NCBI GenBank assembly: GCA_021568835.1
Contig: JAKGSH010000010.1
Span: 186,001 to 250,000 of the forward strand
Origin: Streptomyces sp. Tue 6430
GTDB lineage: Bacteria; Actinomycetota; Actinomycetes; Streptomycetales; Streptomycetaceae
Direction of reading: 5' to 3'
Length of the DNA: 64,000 bases
Below the pieces are notes generated by a model that saw nothing but the letters and a program-made list of their open reading frames with translations, searched no databases and was not told the DNA's origin. Made by a program: the position numbers and the translations under genes. How positions within the stretch are numbered: position 1 is the first letter of the stretch; the number at the start of each line of letters is the position of its first letter. Shown here in pieces: positions 1 through 8,714 of this stretch.

Positions 1-467
1 ACGCGGACCAGCTCTGCTTCTCGCTGGACCTGGACGAACGGCCGGCCCTCGCCGAGCACGAGACGACCGTGGGTGGGCTCGACGTCCGTCTGCGGCTGCT
101 CGGCGCCTCGCACCAGGTCTTCGCCGGCCCCGTACGGGAGACCGTGGCCTGCCTGTTGGGGTCCGTGAAGGGCCTGCCGGGGACGTACACCCGTCAACTG
201 CCCGGCTGGACCTACGACTTCACGGCCGACACCCGGCGGCTGGACCCCGCGGACTTCAGCGAGCTGGTGGCGGGGATCCGCCGGCAGGTCGCCGGCAACC
301 CCGACAGCCTGTGCGGGATCTTCCCCGGGTCGCCGGAGGCGCTGACGGCCGTCGTCGTCGAGGCGGCCGCCGGAGCGCCCGGCGGCGGGCTGGTCTGGCG
401 CACCTGGCACACGTACCCGCAGCACGGCCAGATCGTATCGACGCACACGCGGCTGGAGGCCCGATGA
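1..467 (+). CDS. DUF2617 family protein (5' partial)
   Basis: The gene is cut by the window edge. The frame is open from base 3 and ends at TGA 465-467, leaving about 154 residues. The visible part has the LRLLGASHQV segment that I associate with DUF2617, and ends in a WRTWHTYPQ stretch. No signal peptide or membrane segment is visible. The family has no established function. Its stop overlaps the start of the DUF4247 lipoprotein gene (ATGA), so the two are translationally coupled in a cluster with DUF350 and a polyamine aminopropyltransferase. Family assignment is from recall of conserved blocks, not a search. Confidence 0.7.
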   Translation, partial: ADQLCFSLDLDERPALAEHETTVGGLDVRLRLLGASHQVFAGPVRETVACLLGSVKGLPGTYTRQLPGWTYDFTADTRRLDPADFSELVAGIRRQVAGNPDSLCGIFPGSPEALTAVVVEAAAGAPGGGLVWRTWHTYPQHGQIVSTHTRLEAR

Positions 468-865
468 AGAGCGCCCGACTCGTCCGCGCGGCGGTGGCCG
501 CCGTGCTGGCCGTCGCCCTGCTGGCCGCCTGTTCCTCCGACGGCGGCAACGGGGTGCCGCGCGGCTGGATACGCGACACCTACACCGAGAGCGGCGCGGA
601 CTGGGTCGTTCCGGGCAAGGCCCCGACGCAGGTGGCCGACGCCATCCACGGGCACCGCGCGGCCCTCGACCGCTCGTCCGGCGCGAGCATGGAGTTCCTG
701 CGCTACGGCGACGACATGGTCACCGTGTCGCCGTACCGGAGCGGCAGCCGGATCGAGATCGAGGACTACCGCAACGGCTACCACCGGCACGGCCAGTACC
801 TCACCTACTGGCCGAACCCGGACAGCGCCAGCTTCCGCGGCGGCGGCCCCGGCGAGGGCAAGTGA
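464..865 (+). CDS. DUF4247 domain lipoprotein
   Basis: A 133-residue protein with a basic N-terminus, a hydrophobic stretch at residues 9-20 and a lipobox LLAAC with Cys23, so it is very probably a membrane-anchored extracytoplasmic lipoprotein. The mature part matches my memory of DUF4247 proteins, which sit beside DUF350 and spermidine-synthase-like genes in Streptomyces. The ATG at 464 overlaps the preceding stop by four bases. The C-terminus is Gly/Pro-rich. The molecular role is unknown; position suggests it is the outside-facing part of the same envelope-associated module as its neighbours. Confidence 0.75.
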   Translation: MKSARLVRAAVAAVLAVALLAACSSDGGNGVPRGWIRDTYTESGADWVVPGKAPTQVADAIHGHRAALDRSSGASMEFLRYGDDMVTVSPYRSGSRIEIEDYRNGYHRHGQYLTYWPNPDSASFRGGGPGEGK

Positions 866-933
866 CACCGGTGGACCGGCTTCGCGCGTGACGCACCACC
901 AGACCCGACGACGCCCTCAAGAAAGGCAACACA

Positions 934-1374
934 GTGACCGAGATCCTCGAGTCGACGGGCCAGGCCCTGCTCTACGGAGTCGTGGGCCTCGCGGTGATGG
1001 CCGTCGGCTTCATCGCCCTCGACCTCGTCACACCCGGCAAGCTCTTCCACGTGGTCTGGAGGGACCGCAACCGCGGCGCGGCGGTGCTGCTGGGCAGTCA
1101 GTCGATCGCCGTGGGTCTGGTCATCATGGAGGCCATCCGGGCCAGCGAGTCCGAGGAGGGCCTCGGCCAGGGCCTGTTGAGCACGCTCCTGTACGGCCTC
1201 GCCGGGGTGCTGGTGATGACGCTGGTCGGCATCGTGATCGGCCACCTCGCGCCGGGTCAGATGGGCGCGGTCGCGCTCGACGACAGCAGTGACGGCCGTC
1301 CGCACCCGGCCGCGTGGGTCCAGGCCGGGATGTACCTCGGCACCGCGTTCATGGTCGGCGCGGCACTGTCATAG
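934..1374 (+). CDS. DUF350 family membrane protein
   Basis: A 146-residue integral membrane protein. Four hydrophobic segments are visible, about residues 7-28, 44-66, 83-106 and 126-145, the usual DUF350 topology. Translation starts at GTG 934 behind an AAGAAAGG ribosome site. DUF350 proteins have no proven activity; in E. coli the member YjfL lies, as I recall, beside a PspA-like protein and an ATP-grasp enzyme. Here the gene is eleven bases before the aminopropyltransferase and surely co-transcribed, suggesting a membrane partner of that enzyme. That functional link is inference. Confidence 0.8.
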   Translation: MTEILESTGQALLYGVVGLAVMAVGFIALDLVTPGKLFHVVWRDRNRGAAVLLGSQSIAVGLVIMEAIRASESEEGLGQGLLSTLLYGLAGVLVMTLVGIVIGHLAPGQMGAVALDDSSDGRPHPAAWVQAGMYLGTAFMVGAALS

Positions 1375-1385
1375 GCACCGCACCC

Positions 1386-2983
1386 GTGAGCACCACCGCA
1401 CTCCGGGGCCGCGACGCCGCGGCCCCCTCCCGCCCCCGGCCGTCCGGCACACCCGGGGGCGCGGTTCCTCCTGCTGCTCGCCGTCTTCCTCTGCGCCGCC
1501 TGCGGCCTCGTCTACGAGCTGGCACTCACCGCGCTGGGCAGCTACCTCATCGGCAACTCCGTGCTCCAGACCTCCGTGGTCATCTCCGTGATGGTCTTCG
1601 CGATGGGTCTCGGCTCGCTCGCCGCCAAACCGCTGCGCCGCCGCGCGGTCGGCGCGTTCGCCGTCGTCGAGGGGGTGCTGGCGCTGGTCGGCGGCCTGTC
1701 CGTGCTGGTGCTGTACGCGGCGTTCGCCTGGCTCCAGCTGTACACCCCGGCGATGATCGTGATCACGCTGGTGGTCGGCCTCCTCATCGGGGCCGAGATC
1801 CCGCTGCTGATGACGCTGCTGCAACGGATCCGGCGGCAGGAGGCGGGCAGCGCCGTCGCCGACATGTTCGCCGTCGACTACATCGGGGCGCTGGTGGGCG
1901 GGTTGTGCTTCCCGCTGCTGCTCCTGCCGACGTTCGGACAGCTGCGGGGCGCACTGGTGGTCGGCGCGGTCAACGCGGTGGCCGGCGTCGTCGTGGTGCT
2001 GTTCATCTTCCGCCGGCAGACCCGGCGTTCCGTCCAGGCCGGCCTCCTCTGCGGCGTGACGGCGGTCCTGGCGGTGCTCGGTACGGCGTACGTGCTGGCG
2101 GACGACCTGGAGGTCACCGCGCGTCAGCAGATGTACCAGGACCCGATCGTGCACGCCGAGACGACGCCGTACCAGGAGATCGTCGTCACCCGCTCGACCG
2201 CCTTCACCGGCGGTGCGGACATGCGCCTCTTCCTCAACGGGACCTCCAGTTCAGCTCCGTCGACGAGTACCGCTACCACGAGTCGCTCGTGCACCCCGCG
2301 CTGTCGCGGGGGCGCGGCGACGTGCTGATCCTGGGCGGTGGTGACGGGCTCGCCCTGCGCGAGGTGCTGCGCTACGACGACGTGCGGCACGTGACGCTCG
2401 TCGAGCTGGACCCGGCGATGACGAAGCTGGCCCGTGACTTCGCGCCGCTGCGCGAGCTGAACGACGCCTCGTTCGCCGATCCCCGGGTCGAGGTGGTCAA
2501 CGCCGACGCCTTCAACTGGCTGCGCGGCGCCCGGCAGCGGTACGACGCGGTCGTCATCGACTTCCCGGACCCGGACACGGCGGCGCTGGCCAAGCTGTAC
2601 TCGGTGGAGTTCTACACCCTGCTCGGCCAGGTCCTCACGCCGCGGAGCCAGGTCATGGTGCAGAGCGGGTCGCCGTTCTTCGCGCCGAAGACGTTCTGGT
2701 CGATCGCGGCGACCGTGGAGGCGGCCGGGTACGCGACGACCGAGTTCCAGGTCGACGTGCCGAGCTTCGGCAACTGGGGGTTCGTGCTGGCCGCCCGCGG
2801 CGCCGCCGCTCCCCCGCCGCTGCGACTGGCCCCGGACGCCCCCGCCTGCGCTACCTGGACGACGCGGTCCTGAAGGCGGCCACGGTGTTCCCCGTCGACC
2901 GCCGCCGCGAGGACGTACGGCCGAGCACGCTGATGGAGCCGACGGTGCTGGAGTACGTGCTCGACGAGTGGAAGAACTACTGA
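1386..2983 (+). CDS. membrane-anchored polyamine aminopropyltransferase (spermidine synthase-like), frameshifted
   Basis: The repaired protein is 532 residues: an N-terminal half with about seven hydrophobic helices and a C-terminal spermidine-synthase fold. The latter has the AdoMet loop ILGGGDG, an acidic VELDP motif and the VVIDFPDPD catalytic segment, so transfer of an aminopropyl group from decarboxylated AdoMet to an amine is expected. Three breaks are seen: one extra G in the run 1455-1459, one G lost at 2239-2241 (LFLNGDLQFSS restored) and one C lost at 2839-2843 (RLRYLDDAV restored). All are homopolymer slips, so the gene is probably intact in the organism. Start GTG 1386. The acceptor amine cannot be read from sequence. 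Confidence 0.85.
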
Positions 2984-2986
2984 TCC

Positions 2987-3025
2987 CCCCGGGCGGAACC
3001 GGAGCGGGGCCGGCTCCGCCCGGGG
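2987..3025. terminator. bidirectional terminator hairpin
   Basis: Perfect 11-base arms (CCCCGGGCGGA at 2987-2997, TCCGCCCGGGG at 3015-3025) lie between the stop of the aminopropyltransferase gene and the stop of the convergent ligA, as expected for a shared factor-independent terminator. Confidence 0.75.
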
Positions 3026-3034
3026 CGGTCGCGG

Positions 3035-5176
3035 TCAGCCGACGAGGCCGGCGACGAGGAGGGCGAACTCATCGGGGGTGGCCAGGCGCACGCCGAGGGA
3101 CTCCGCCTTGGCCCGCTTGGAACCGGCGCCCTCCCCGGCGACGACCAGGCTCGTCCGCTTGGAGACGCTGGAGGAGGAGCGGCCGCCGGCCCGTTCCACG
3201 AGTTCGTTCATCTCGTTGCGGCTGAGCTTCTCGAGCGGGCCGGTCATCGCGCCGGTGACCACCACCGTCATGCCGGCCAGCGGCCCGTCGGCCGACGCGG
3301 TGACGTCGGTGGCGCGGGCGGTGTCGGTGGCGTGCGTGGCGTCCGCCGTCCCGGTGCCGCCGTCGGTCCCGTCGGACGGCGGGGCGGGCGGTGCGGGCGG
3401 CGTCGCGCCGGGCTCGGTCATGTTGACGCCGGCCGCGACGAGCTTGTCGATGAGCGGGCCGAGTTCGGCGAGTTCCGCGACGATGGACGGGGCCTTCTCG
3501 GTGCCGATGCCCTCCACCCGCCGGATCGTCTCCGCGTCGGCGGCGCGCAGCTCGTCCATGGTGGCGAAGTACCGGGCGATGCGGCGGGACATGGAGCGTC
3601 CGGTGCCGCGCACGCCGAGTGCGCACAGCACGCGCGCCAGCGGTCTGCCCTTGGCCGTGGCGATGGCGGCGAGGAGGTTGTCGGTGCTGGTCCCGCCCAT
3701 CCGGTCCAGGCCGAGGAGCTGGTCGCGGGTGAGGGTGAACAGGTCGGCGAGATCGGCCACCAGGCCCGCCTCGACGAGTTGCACGACGCGGGTGTGGCCG
3801 AGGCCCTCGATGTCGAGCTGGTCGCGTCCGGCGGCGTAGGAGAGGGAGGCGACCAGATGGCAGTTGCGGCCGTTCTCGCAGCGCCAGCGCTGCTCGCTCG
3901 TGTCGATGGCCGATCCGCAGCGCGGGCACGCCTCGGGGAAGACGATCGGCTGTTCCTCGCCGGTGCGCAGGTGGGCGACGGGCGCCTCGACGCGGGGGAT
4001 GACGTCACCCGCCCGGTGGACCATCACGTGGTCGCCCAGGCGCAGGTCGCGGCGGGTGATGTCGGCCGGGTTGTGGAGGGTGGCGTAGGTGATGGTGGAG
4101 CCGTCGATCTCCACCGGGGCGAGGACGGCGCGGGGCGCGATGATGCCGGTGCGGCCCACGTTCCACTGCACCTCCAGGAGGCGGGTGATCTTCTCGACTG
4201 CCGGCAGCTTGTAGGCGATCGCCCAGCGCGGGGCTCTGGAGCCCGACCCGGCGGCCCGCTGGTCGGCGGCGAGGTCGGCCTTGACGACGATCCCGTCGAT
4301 GCCGAAGGGCAGGTGCGGCCGCAGGTCGGCGATCTCCCGCACCCTGGCCAGGACGTCCTCCACGGTGTCCGCGGTGACGCCGGGTACGGCCGTCGTGGCG
4401 GTCGTGTTCACACCGAGCGTCGCGGCCCGGGCCATCAGGTCGCTGTGGGCGGCCTCGTCGAGGGCGGCGGCGAGGCCGGCCTCGGTGCCGTCGAGGGGCA
4501 GCAGGCCGTAGCCGAAGAAGGTCATCGGCACGGTGTAGGCGCGGTCCCTGGCGCGCAGGGTGCCGGCGGCGGCGTTGCGCGGGTTGGCGAACGGCTGGCC
4601 GCCGTGCGCGGTGCGGACCTCGCCTGCGTGCTCGAACTGGGCGGTCGTCATCAGGACTTCGCCGCGCACCTCCACGGTGACCGGCTCGGTCAGCCGCTCG
4701 GGCAGGCCCTCGACGGCGCCGGCCGCGTGCGTGACGTCCTCGCCCGCCGTCCCGTCGCCCCGCGTGATCAGCCGCGTCAGACGGCCTTCGGTGTAACGGG
4801 CCGCTGTCGCCAGGCCGTCCAGCTTCGGCTCGACGCTGTACCGCTCGCTCTCGTGGCCGACGCGCCGCGCCAGCGAGGCCGCCCAGGCGGTGAACTCCTC
4901 CGGCGAGAACACGTTGTCCAGGCTGAGCATCGCGACCGTGTGCGGGACGTCGCCCTCGACGGCGCCGCCGGCCACCTTTCCGCTGGGCGAGTCGGGCAGC
5001 ACCTGGCCGGGATGGGCGGCCTCCCAGTCCGCGATGGACCGCACCAGCCGGTCGTAGGCGTCGTCGTCCAGCACCGAGGTGCCCCCGGTGTAGTAGGCGG
5101 CGGACGCCCGTACGGCGTCCTCGACCGCCTGCGCGTAGGCGGCGGCGTCCACGATCTGTGCGGCAGGTGTCGTCAT
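3035..5176 (-). CDS. ligA: NAD+-dependent DNA ligase LigA
   Basis: A 713-residue enzyme that seals nicks using NAD+ as adenylate donor. Seen in order: N-terminal Ia-like region, nucleotidyltransferase motif EPKLDG with active-site Lys118, OB-fold region, a four-Cys zinc finger (CPRC and CENGRNC), a helix-hairpin-helix stretch and a C-terminal BRCT domain. An unusual Thr/Ala/Asp-rich linker of about 35 residues (T-A-D repeats) separates the HhH region from BRCT. I chose ATG 5176; ATG 5185 is an in-frame alternative four bases from a GGGAGG site. The frame is unbroken. Streptomyces can carry more than one LigA, so this may be the second copy. An ATP-dependent ligase lies 12 kb away. Confidence 0.93.
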   Translation of the reverse strand: MTTPAAQIVDAAAYAQAVEDAVRASAAYYTGGTSVLDDDAYDRLVRSIADWEAAHPGQVLPDSPSGKVAGGAVEGDVPHTVAMLSLDNVFSPEEFTAWAASLARRVGHESERYSVEPKLDGLATAARYTEGRLTRLITRGDGTAGEDVTHAAGAVEGLPERLTEPVTVEVRGEVLMTTAQFEHAGEVRTAHGGQPFANPRNAAAGTLRARDRAYTVPMTFFGYGLLPLDGTEAGLAAALDEAAHSDLMARAATLGVNTTATTAVPGVTADTVEDVLARVREIADLRPHLPFGIDGIVVKADLAADQRAAGSGSRAPRWAIAYKLPAVEKITRLLEVQWNVGRTGIIAPRAVLAPVEIDGSTITYATLHNPADITRRDLRLGDHVMVHRAGDVIPRVEAPVAHLRTGEEQPIVFPEACPRCGSAIDTSEQRWRCENGRNCHLVASLSYAAGRDQLDIEGLGHTRVVQLVEAGLVADLADLFTLTRDQLLGLDRMGGTSTDNLLAAIATAKGRPLARVLCALGVRGTGRSMSRRIARYFATMDELRAADAETIRRVEGIGTEKAPSIVAELAELGPLIDKLVAAGVNMTEPGATPPAPPAPPSDGTDGGTGTADATHATDTARATDVTASADGPLAGMTVVVTGAMTGPLEKLSRNEMNELVERAGGRSSSSVSKRTSLVVAGEGAGSKRAKAESLGVRLATPDEFALLVAGLVG

Positions 5177-5244
5177 ACCCGTCATCCTGCCTCCCACCAC
5201 TGACAACGCCCCTGGCACGAGGGACGTCGGGCCTCGGGACGTTC

Positions 5245-5250
5245 TATATT
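5245..5250 (+). promoter_or_regulatory. -10-like hexamer for a leaderless AhpD-like gene
   Basis: TATATT, unusually A/T-rich for this DNA, lies five bases before GTG 5256 and no Shine-Dalgarno sequence separates them, so transcription probably starts at or next to the start codon. No clear -35 is visible. Confidence 0.45.
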
Positions 5251-5255
5251 CGACT

Positions 5256-5705
5256 GTGACTCGACGGATCTTCATCGACAAGCAGAGCCCCCGGGCCTAC
5301 CACGCACTCGTGCAGACCTCCGAGGCCGTGCGCGCGACCGCCGCCGAGGCGGGCCTGGAGCGCACCGTCGTGGAACTGGTCAACCTGCGCGTCTCGCAAC
5401 TCAACGACTGCGCCTTCTGCCTCGATCTGCACACCCGGGCCGCCCTGCGCGCCGGGGAGTCGACCCGGCGGCTCGGCGTGCTCGCCGCGTGGCGGGACAC
5501 CGAACTGTTCAGCCCGCTGGAGCGGGCGGCCCTGGCACTGGCGGAGGCGACCACCTTCCCCGCCGACGCCGCCCTGCGCGAGACCGCGTACGCCGACGCC
5601 CGCGAGGCCCTCACCGAGGACCAGATCGCGGCGGTGCTCTGGGTGGCGGTCACCATCAACGCCTTCAACCGGGTCTCCGTCCTGAGCGGGCATCCGGTGC
5701 GCTGA
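5256..5705 (+). CDS. carboxymuconolactone decarboxylase / AhpD-like protein
   Basis: A 149-residue all-helical protein of the CMD/AhpD superfamily. The signature is the CxxC pair in [12 protein letters not shown] near residue 50, with the His three residues after the second Cys, the arrangement used by AhpD peroxidase and lpdC-coupled reductases. It therefore probably acts as a thiol-disulfide antioxidant enzyme in the cytoplasm. The start GTG 5256 appears leaderless. It is divergent from ligA and convergent with the erythromycin-esterase homologue. The true substrate is unknown. Confidence 0.82.
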   Translation: MTRRIFIDKQSPRAYHALVQTSEAVRATAAEAGLERTVVELVNLRVSQLNDCAFCLDLHTRAALRAGESTRRLGVLAAWRDTELFSPLERAALALAEATTFPADAALRETAYADAREALTEDQIAAVLWVAVTINAFNRVSVLSGHPVR

Positions 5706-5741
5706 CCCGGCCCGGCCGGCCTGCCCGACCTCACGGGTCAG
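5702..5741. terminator. inverted repeat between convergent genes
   Basis: CTGACCCG at 5702-5709 pairs perfectly with CGGGTCAG at 5734-5741 around a 24-base GC-rich loop. The arms overlap the stop codons of both convergent genes, consistent with a shared terminator. Confidence 0.5.
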
Positions 5742-6949
5742 TACACCTGGCGCTGCGGGACGTCCTTGACGAACACCATGCCGTCGCCGTCGGCCAGGTG
5801 GGCCGGGTCGAGCGGGGCGTAGCCGAAGTACGGCGACACCCGCGGGACCGGGCGCGGTTCGCCGAGGGCGGCCGCCAGCCGCGCGGTGTCGACGACGCAG
5901 CGGTCCTCCGGGAGCGCGTACAGGCGTCCTTCGACGGTGTCCGGGGGCGGGGTGTCCACCCCGTGGTGGCGGATCGTGCCGAGGGCCGTGGGCAGGAAGG
6001 CGTACTCCTCGCCGAGCCGGGCGCTCACCAGCGCACCGGCGCTCCACCACTCCAGCGACTGCCCGCCCATGCGCACGGTGCTCCTCTCCCGCTGGAGATG
6101 GCTGTTGTGGGCGTGCACCAGCACCGGTCCCCGTTCGGCGAGGGCGAGGAGGTTGTCGGCCATCATCAGGTCCCGCACGCCCGTCAGCCGGGTCAGGCGG
6201 GCGGGCGAGGTGTCGGCCATCCAGAAGTGGTAGCGCAGGAGGCCGGTGGCCGTACGGCCGTACAGGCGGGCGCGGTCCCGCTCGTCCCGCGGGACCGTCG
6301 CGGCCAGGTGCGGCGCCTGCGCGTCGAGCAGGGCCGTCAACTCGTCGGCGAGCAGACGCAGTCGGACGGCCTCGGCCGACCTTCCCACCGACCGGGCGGG
6401 CTCCCACATGGCGGCGGGCCCGGTCCACCGGTCGTCGGCGCCGAGCAGGCCGTCCAGGGTTTCCGCGGTGCAGGGCAGCAGGGCCGGGTCGACGTGGGCC
6501 GCGAGGTGGGCGTGGAGCGCGGTGAGGGCCTGCCGGGGGCTCGCGGCGTGGGTGATCTCCAGCGGGCCGTCGAAACCGGCGAAGCGGACCCGCTCGGACG
6601 CGGGCCGGCCCTCGTTGTGGGCGCGCATCCAGCGGACGAGTTCGCGGTTGGCCGCGGAGGTTCCCCAGTCGTGGCTGAACCCCCGTTCCACGACCTCGTC
6701 GAGAGTGCCCCCGCCGGAGGTGACGTGGTCGTCGACGAGCAGGCCTCGCAGGCAGTCGCTCTCGACCGCGATCGTCCGGTAGCCCTCCTGCTCGACGAGC
6801 TGCCGGAAGAGGTCGTTGCGCAGGTCGAGCAGGGCCTCCTCGCCGTGGGTGGGCTCGCCCAGGGCGAGCAGTCGGGGCCGGGACGGGAGCAGCCGCATGA
6901 CGGAGGCGGCCTCGACGGTCCGCACGGTGTCCTTGATGTCGGTAGCCAT
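5738..6949 (-). CDS. erythromycin esterase family protein
   Basis: A 403-residue protein of the erythromycin esterase (EreA/EreB-like) superfamily. The diagnostic early motif LGEPTHGEE supplies the catalytic His/Glu, followed by AVESDC, GFSHDWGT and the later VHAHNSHLQR segment. Family members hydrolyse macrolide lactones or act on other cyclic esters; many Streptomyces copies are uncharacterised and need not confer resistance. ATG 6949 gives the MATDIKDT start; a longer in-frame start at 6997 would run into the operator region. It is divergent from a two-domain MerR regulator with a 58-base gap, so regulation by that protein is likely. Confidence 0.85.
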   Translation of the reverse strand: MATDIKDTVRTVEAASVMRLLPSRPRLLALGEPTHGEEALLDLRNDLFRQLVEQEGYRTIAVESDCLRGLLVDDHVTSGGGTLDEVVERGFSHDWGTSAANRELVRWMRAHNEGRPASERVRFAGFDGPLEITHAASPRQALTALHAHLAAHVDPALLPCTAETLDGLLGADDRWTGPAAMWEPARSVGRSAEAVRLRLLADELTALLDAQAPHLAATVPRDERDRARLYGRTATGLLRYHFWMADTSPARLTRLTGVRDLMMADNLLALAERGPVLVHAHNSHLQRERSTVRMGGQSLEWWSAGALVSARLGEEYAFLPTALGTIRHHGVDTPPPDTVEGRLYALPEDRCVVDTARLAAALGEPRPVPRVSPYFGYAPLDPAHLADGDGMVFVKDVPQRQVY

Positions 6950-6952
6950 GGC

Positions 6953-6970
6953 TTCAACGGTATCTTTGAA
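6953..6970. promoter_or_regulatory. candidate MerR-type operator
   Basis: TTCAA-N8-TTGAA forms a dyad in the 58-base gap between the divergent esterase and MerR genes; a further TTCAAA occurs at 7022-7027 just inside the regulator gene. Position suggests a shared operator. Binding is inferred only. Confidence 0.35.
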
Positions 6971-7007
6971 CCCTCGATGGAAACTTCTGCGCGGCATCGG
7001 TGGGATC

Positions 7008-7766
7008 GTGGAGCGAAACCTTCAAAGCGGTGAACGGCTCCGGCCGGTCGACCTGGCCCGTGCGCACGGTCTGTCCACGCAGGCGGTCAGGAACTACGAG
7101 GAGGCCGGCATCCTTCCGGTCGCCGGGCGCACCTCCCACGGTTACCGCACCTACACGCGGCTCCACGCGCGGGCGTTGAGCGCGTTCCTGGCCCTGGTGC
7201 CCGGCCACGGTCACCGGACGGCGGCGGCGGTCATGCGGGCGGTGAACCGGGGCGCGGCCGACGAGGCGTTCCGCCTCATCGACGAGAGCCACGCGGAACT
7301 CCTCGAGGACCGGCGGACACTCGGCGCCGTGGAGAACGCCCTCCGCGACCTGGAGCCCGGCACCCTGCCGTCCGAGACGTCCGCGCCCCCGGGCCGTCCG
7401 CACCCCCCGGGCCGTCCGGGACCGGCGGTACGTTCATCGGGCCGCTGGCGGGCCGGCTCGGCATCCGTTCCGCCACCCTCCGCAAGTGGGAGCGCGCGGG
7501 CTGGTGAGCCCCGCCGCGACCCGCGGACCGGGTACCGCGTCTACGACGAGGCCGACGTGCGCGACGCGCGGCTGGCCCGTCAACTCCGCCGCGGCGGCTA
7601 CCCGCTGGAGCGGATCGCCCCGCTGATCGCCCAGGTGCGGTCGGCCGGCGGGATCGAGCCCCTGGAGGCCGCCCTGGCCGAGTGGCGTGCCCGGCTCTCG
7701 GCACGTGGCCGGGCCATGGTGTCCGGGGCCGCCGAGCTGGAGGCGTACCTCCGTGCTCGCGGATGA
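7008..7766 (+). CDS. MerR/TioE-like regulator with two HTH domains, frameshifted
   Basis: The repaired protein has 253 residues and two winged-helix units: RPVDLARAHGLSTQAVRNYE near the N-terminus, and IGPLAGRLGIRSATLRKWER in the second half, followed by DPRTGYRVYDEADVR. I recognise this as the TioE-like class of MerR regulators in Streptomyces. Three bases are missing, in the G/C runs between about 7381 and 7420, at about 7500 and at 7509-7513. Together they restore the original frame, so the long open frame looks intact although about 35 central residues are mistranslated. Start GTG 7008. Its target is probably the divergent esterase gene. Confidence 0.8.
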   Translation: MERNLQSGERLRPVDLARAHGLSTQAVRNYEEAGILPVAGRTSHGYRTYTRLHARALSAFLALVPGHGHRTAAAVMRAVNRGAADEAFRLIDESHAELLEDRRTLGAVENALRDLEPGTLPSETSAPPGRPHPPGRPGPAVRSSGRWRAGSASVPPPSASGSARAGEPRRDPRTGYRVYDEADVRDARLARQLRRGGYPLERIAPLIAQVRSAGGIEPLEAALAEWRARLSARGRAMVSGAAELEAYLRARG

Positions 7767-7938
7767 GCGGAGGGATGGAGGGGCCCAAGACGGGGGGACG
7801 GAGGGACGGTGAGGAACGGCAGCCGAGCGGATGAGCCGTCAGCGGCGCTCCCGTCCTTGCCTCTTCTCCCCTCCCCGTTCCTCCCCCGTCACCCGTGATC
7901 GCGTGCCCCGTGACGTGTCGCCGTGCTTGCATACGACG

Positions 7939-8479
7939 GTGATCCCCGACCCCGCCGCAGCCCCTGCCCTCTCCGTCCGGCCCGGGTGCCGGCCGACCTG
8001 GACGACTGCGTGAGCGCGCTGGCGCTGGTGCACGCGCACAGCCGCTACCCGGTCAACTGGCCCGCCGATCCCGCCTCCTGGCTCTCCCCCGTCACGCTCC
8101 TGGCCGCCTGGGTCGCCGAACGGGAGGGACGGATCGTCGGGCACGCCGCGCTGTGCCGGGGCGAGGACGGCGATCCCGCACCGGCGTTGTGGGCGGCGCG
8201 CGGGAACGGGGTGCCGGCGGCCGGTGTGAACCGGCTGTTCGTGGCGCCCGAGGCGCGCGGACTCGGCGCGGGAGCGGCCCTCGTGGAGCGGGCCGCCGGG
8301 AGGCGCGCTCCCGCGGCCTGCACCCCGTGCTCGACGTGGTGGCCACCGATCCGGCGGCGGCCTTCTACGCCCGGCTCGGCTGGCGGGACCTCGGCCGCGT
8401 GGACCAGCGGTGGGGCCCTGACCAGGTGGTTCCCCTGCGCTGTTACGCGGCGCCGGTGTCCGTGGAACGGGCCGGCTAG
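7939..8479 (+). CDS. GNAT family N-acetyltransferase, frameshifted
   Basis: After repair this is a 180-residue GNAT enzyme transferring an acyl group from acyl-CoA to an amine. Visible features are the core NRLFVAPEARGLGAGAALVERA (acetyl-CoA loop, R-G-x-G-A) and the C-terminal AAAFYARLGWRD strand. One base is lost near 7976-7986 (before VPADLDD) and one G at 8299-8301 (restoring AAGEARSRG). Start GTG 7939 has no clear ribosome site and may be leaderless. The substrate is unknown, and nothing in the neighbourhood identifies it. Confidence 0.78.
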
Positions 8480-8714
8480 AGCCGTCACCTCGAGGTCGTC
8501 ACCCTGCGGACATCGCTCCCGGGCCGAGCCGTGCCGCACCGGAGAGGTGACGACGGCGTCCGGCACGGAATGCCGCACCACACGCGCCCGGACAGGGCGG
8601 CGACCCCCGGACCCGCGCCGTCCCTCACTCGTTCCGGGCCGTTCACGTCCGCGTCGCCGCGGTACCCCCCGGCCCCCGTGAGAAGGTTGCCGCCCACACG
8701 AGACAGGGGGCCAT

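Noticed and set aside
212..868. Long minus-strand frame opposite the DUF2617/DUF4247 genes
   Set aside because: It mirrors the real plus-strand genes in GC-rich DNA and shows only Ala/Val/Arg-rich sequence with no motif or ribosome site.
3332..5203. A 623-residue plus-strand frame across ligA
   Set aside because: It is the antisense shadow of ligA, Gly/Val/Asp-rich with no recognisable domain, while the minus strand encodes a complete ligase.
5738..7766. Macrolide resistance cassette
   Set aside because: The esterase homologue belongs to a broad family in which most Streptomyces members have no proven macrolide activity; no other resistance or biosynthesis genes are near.
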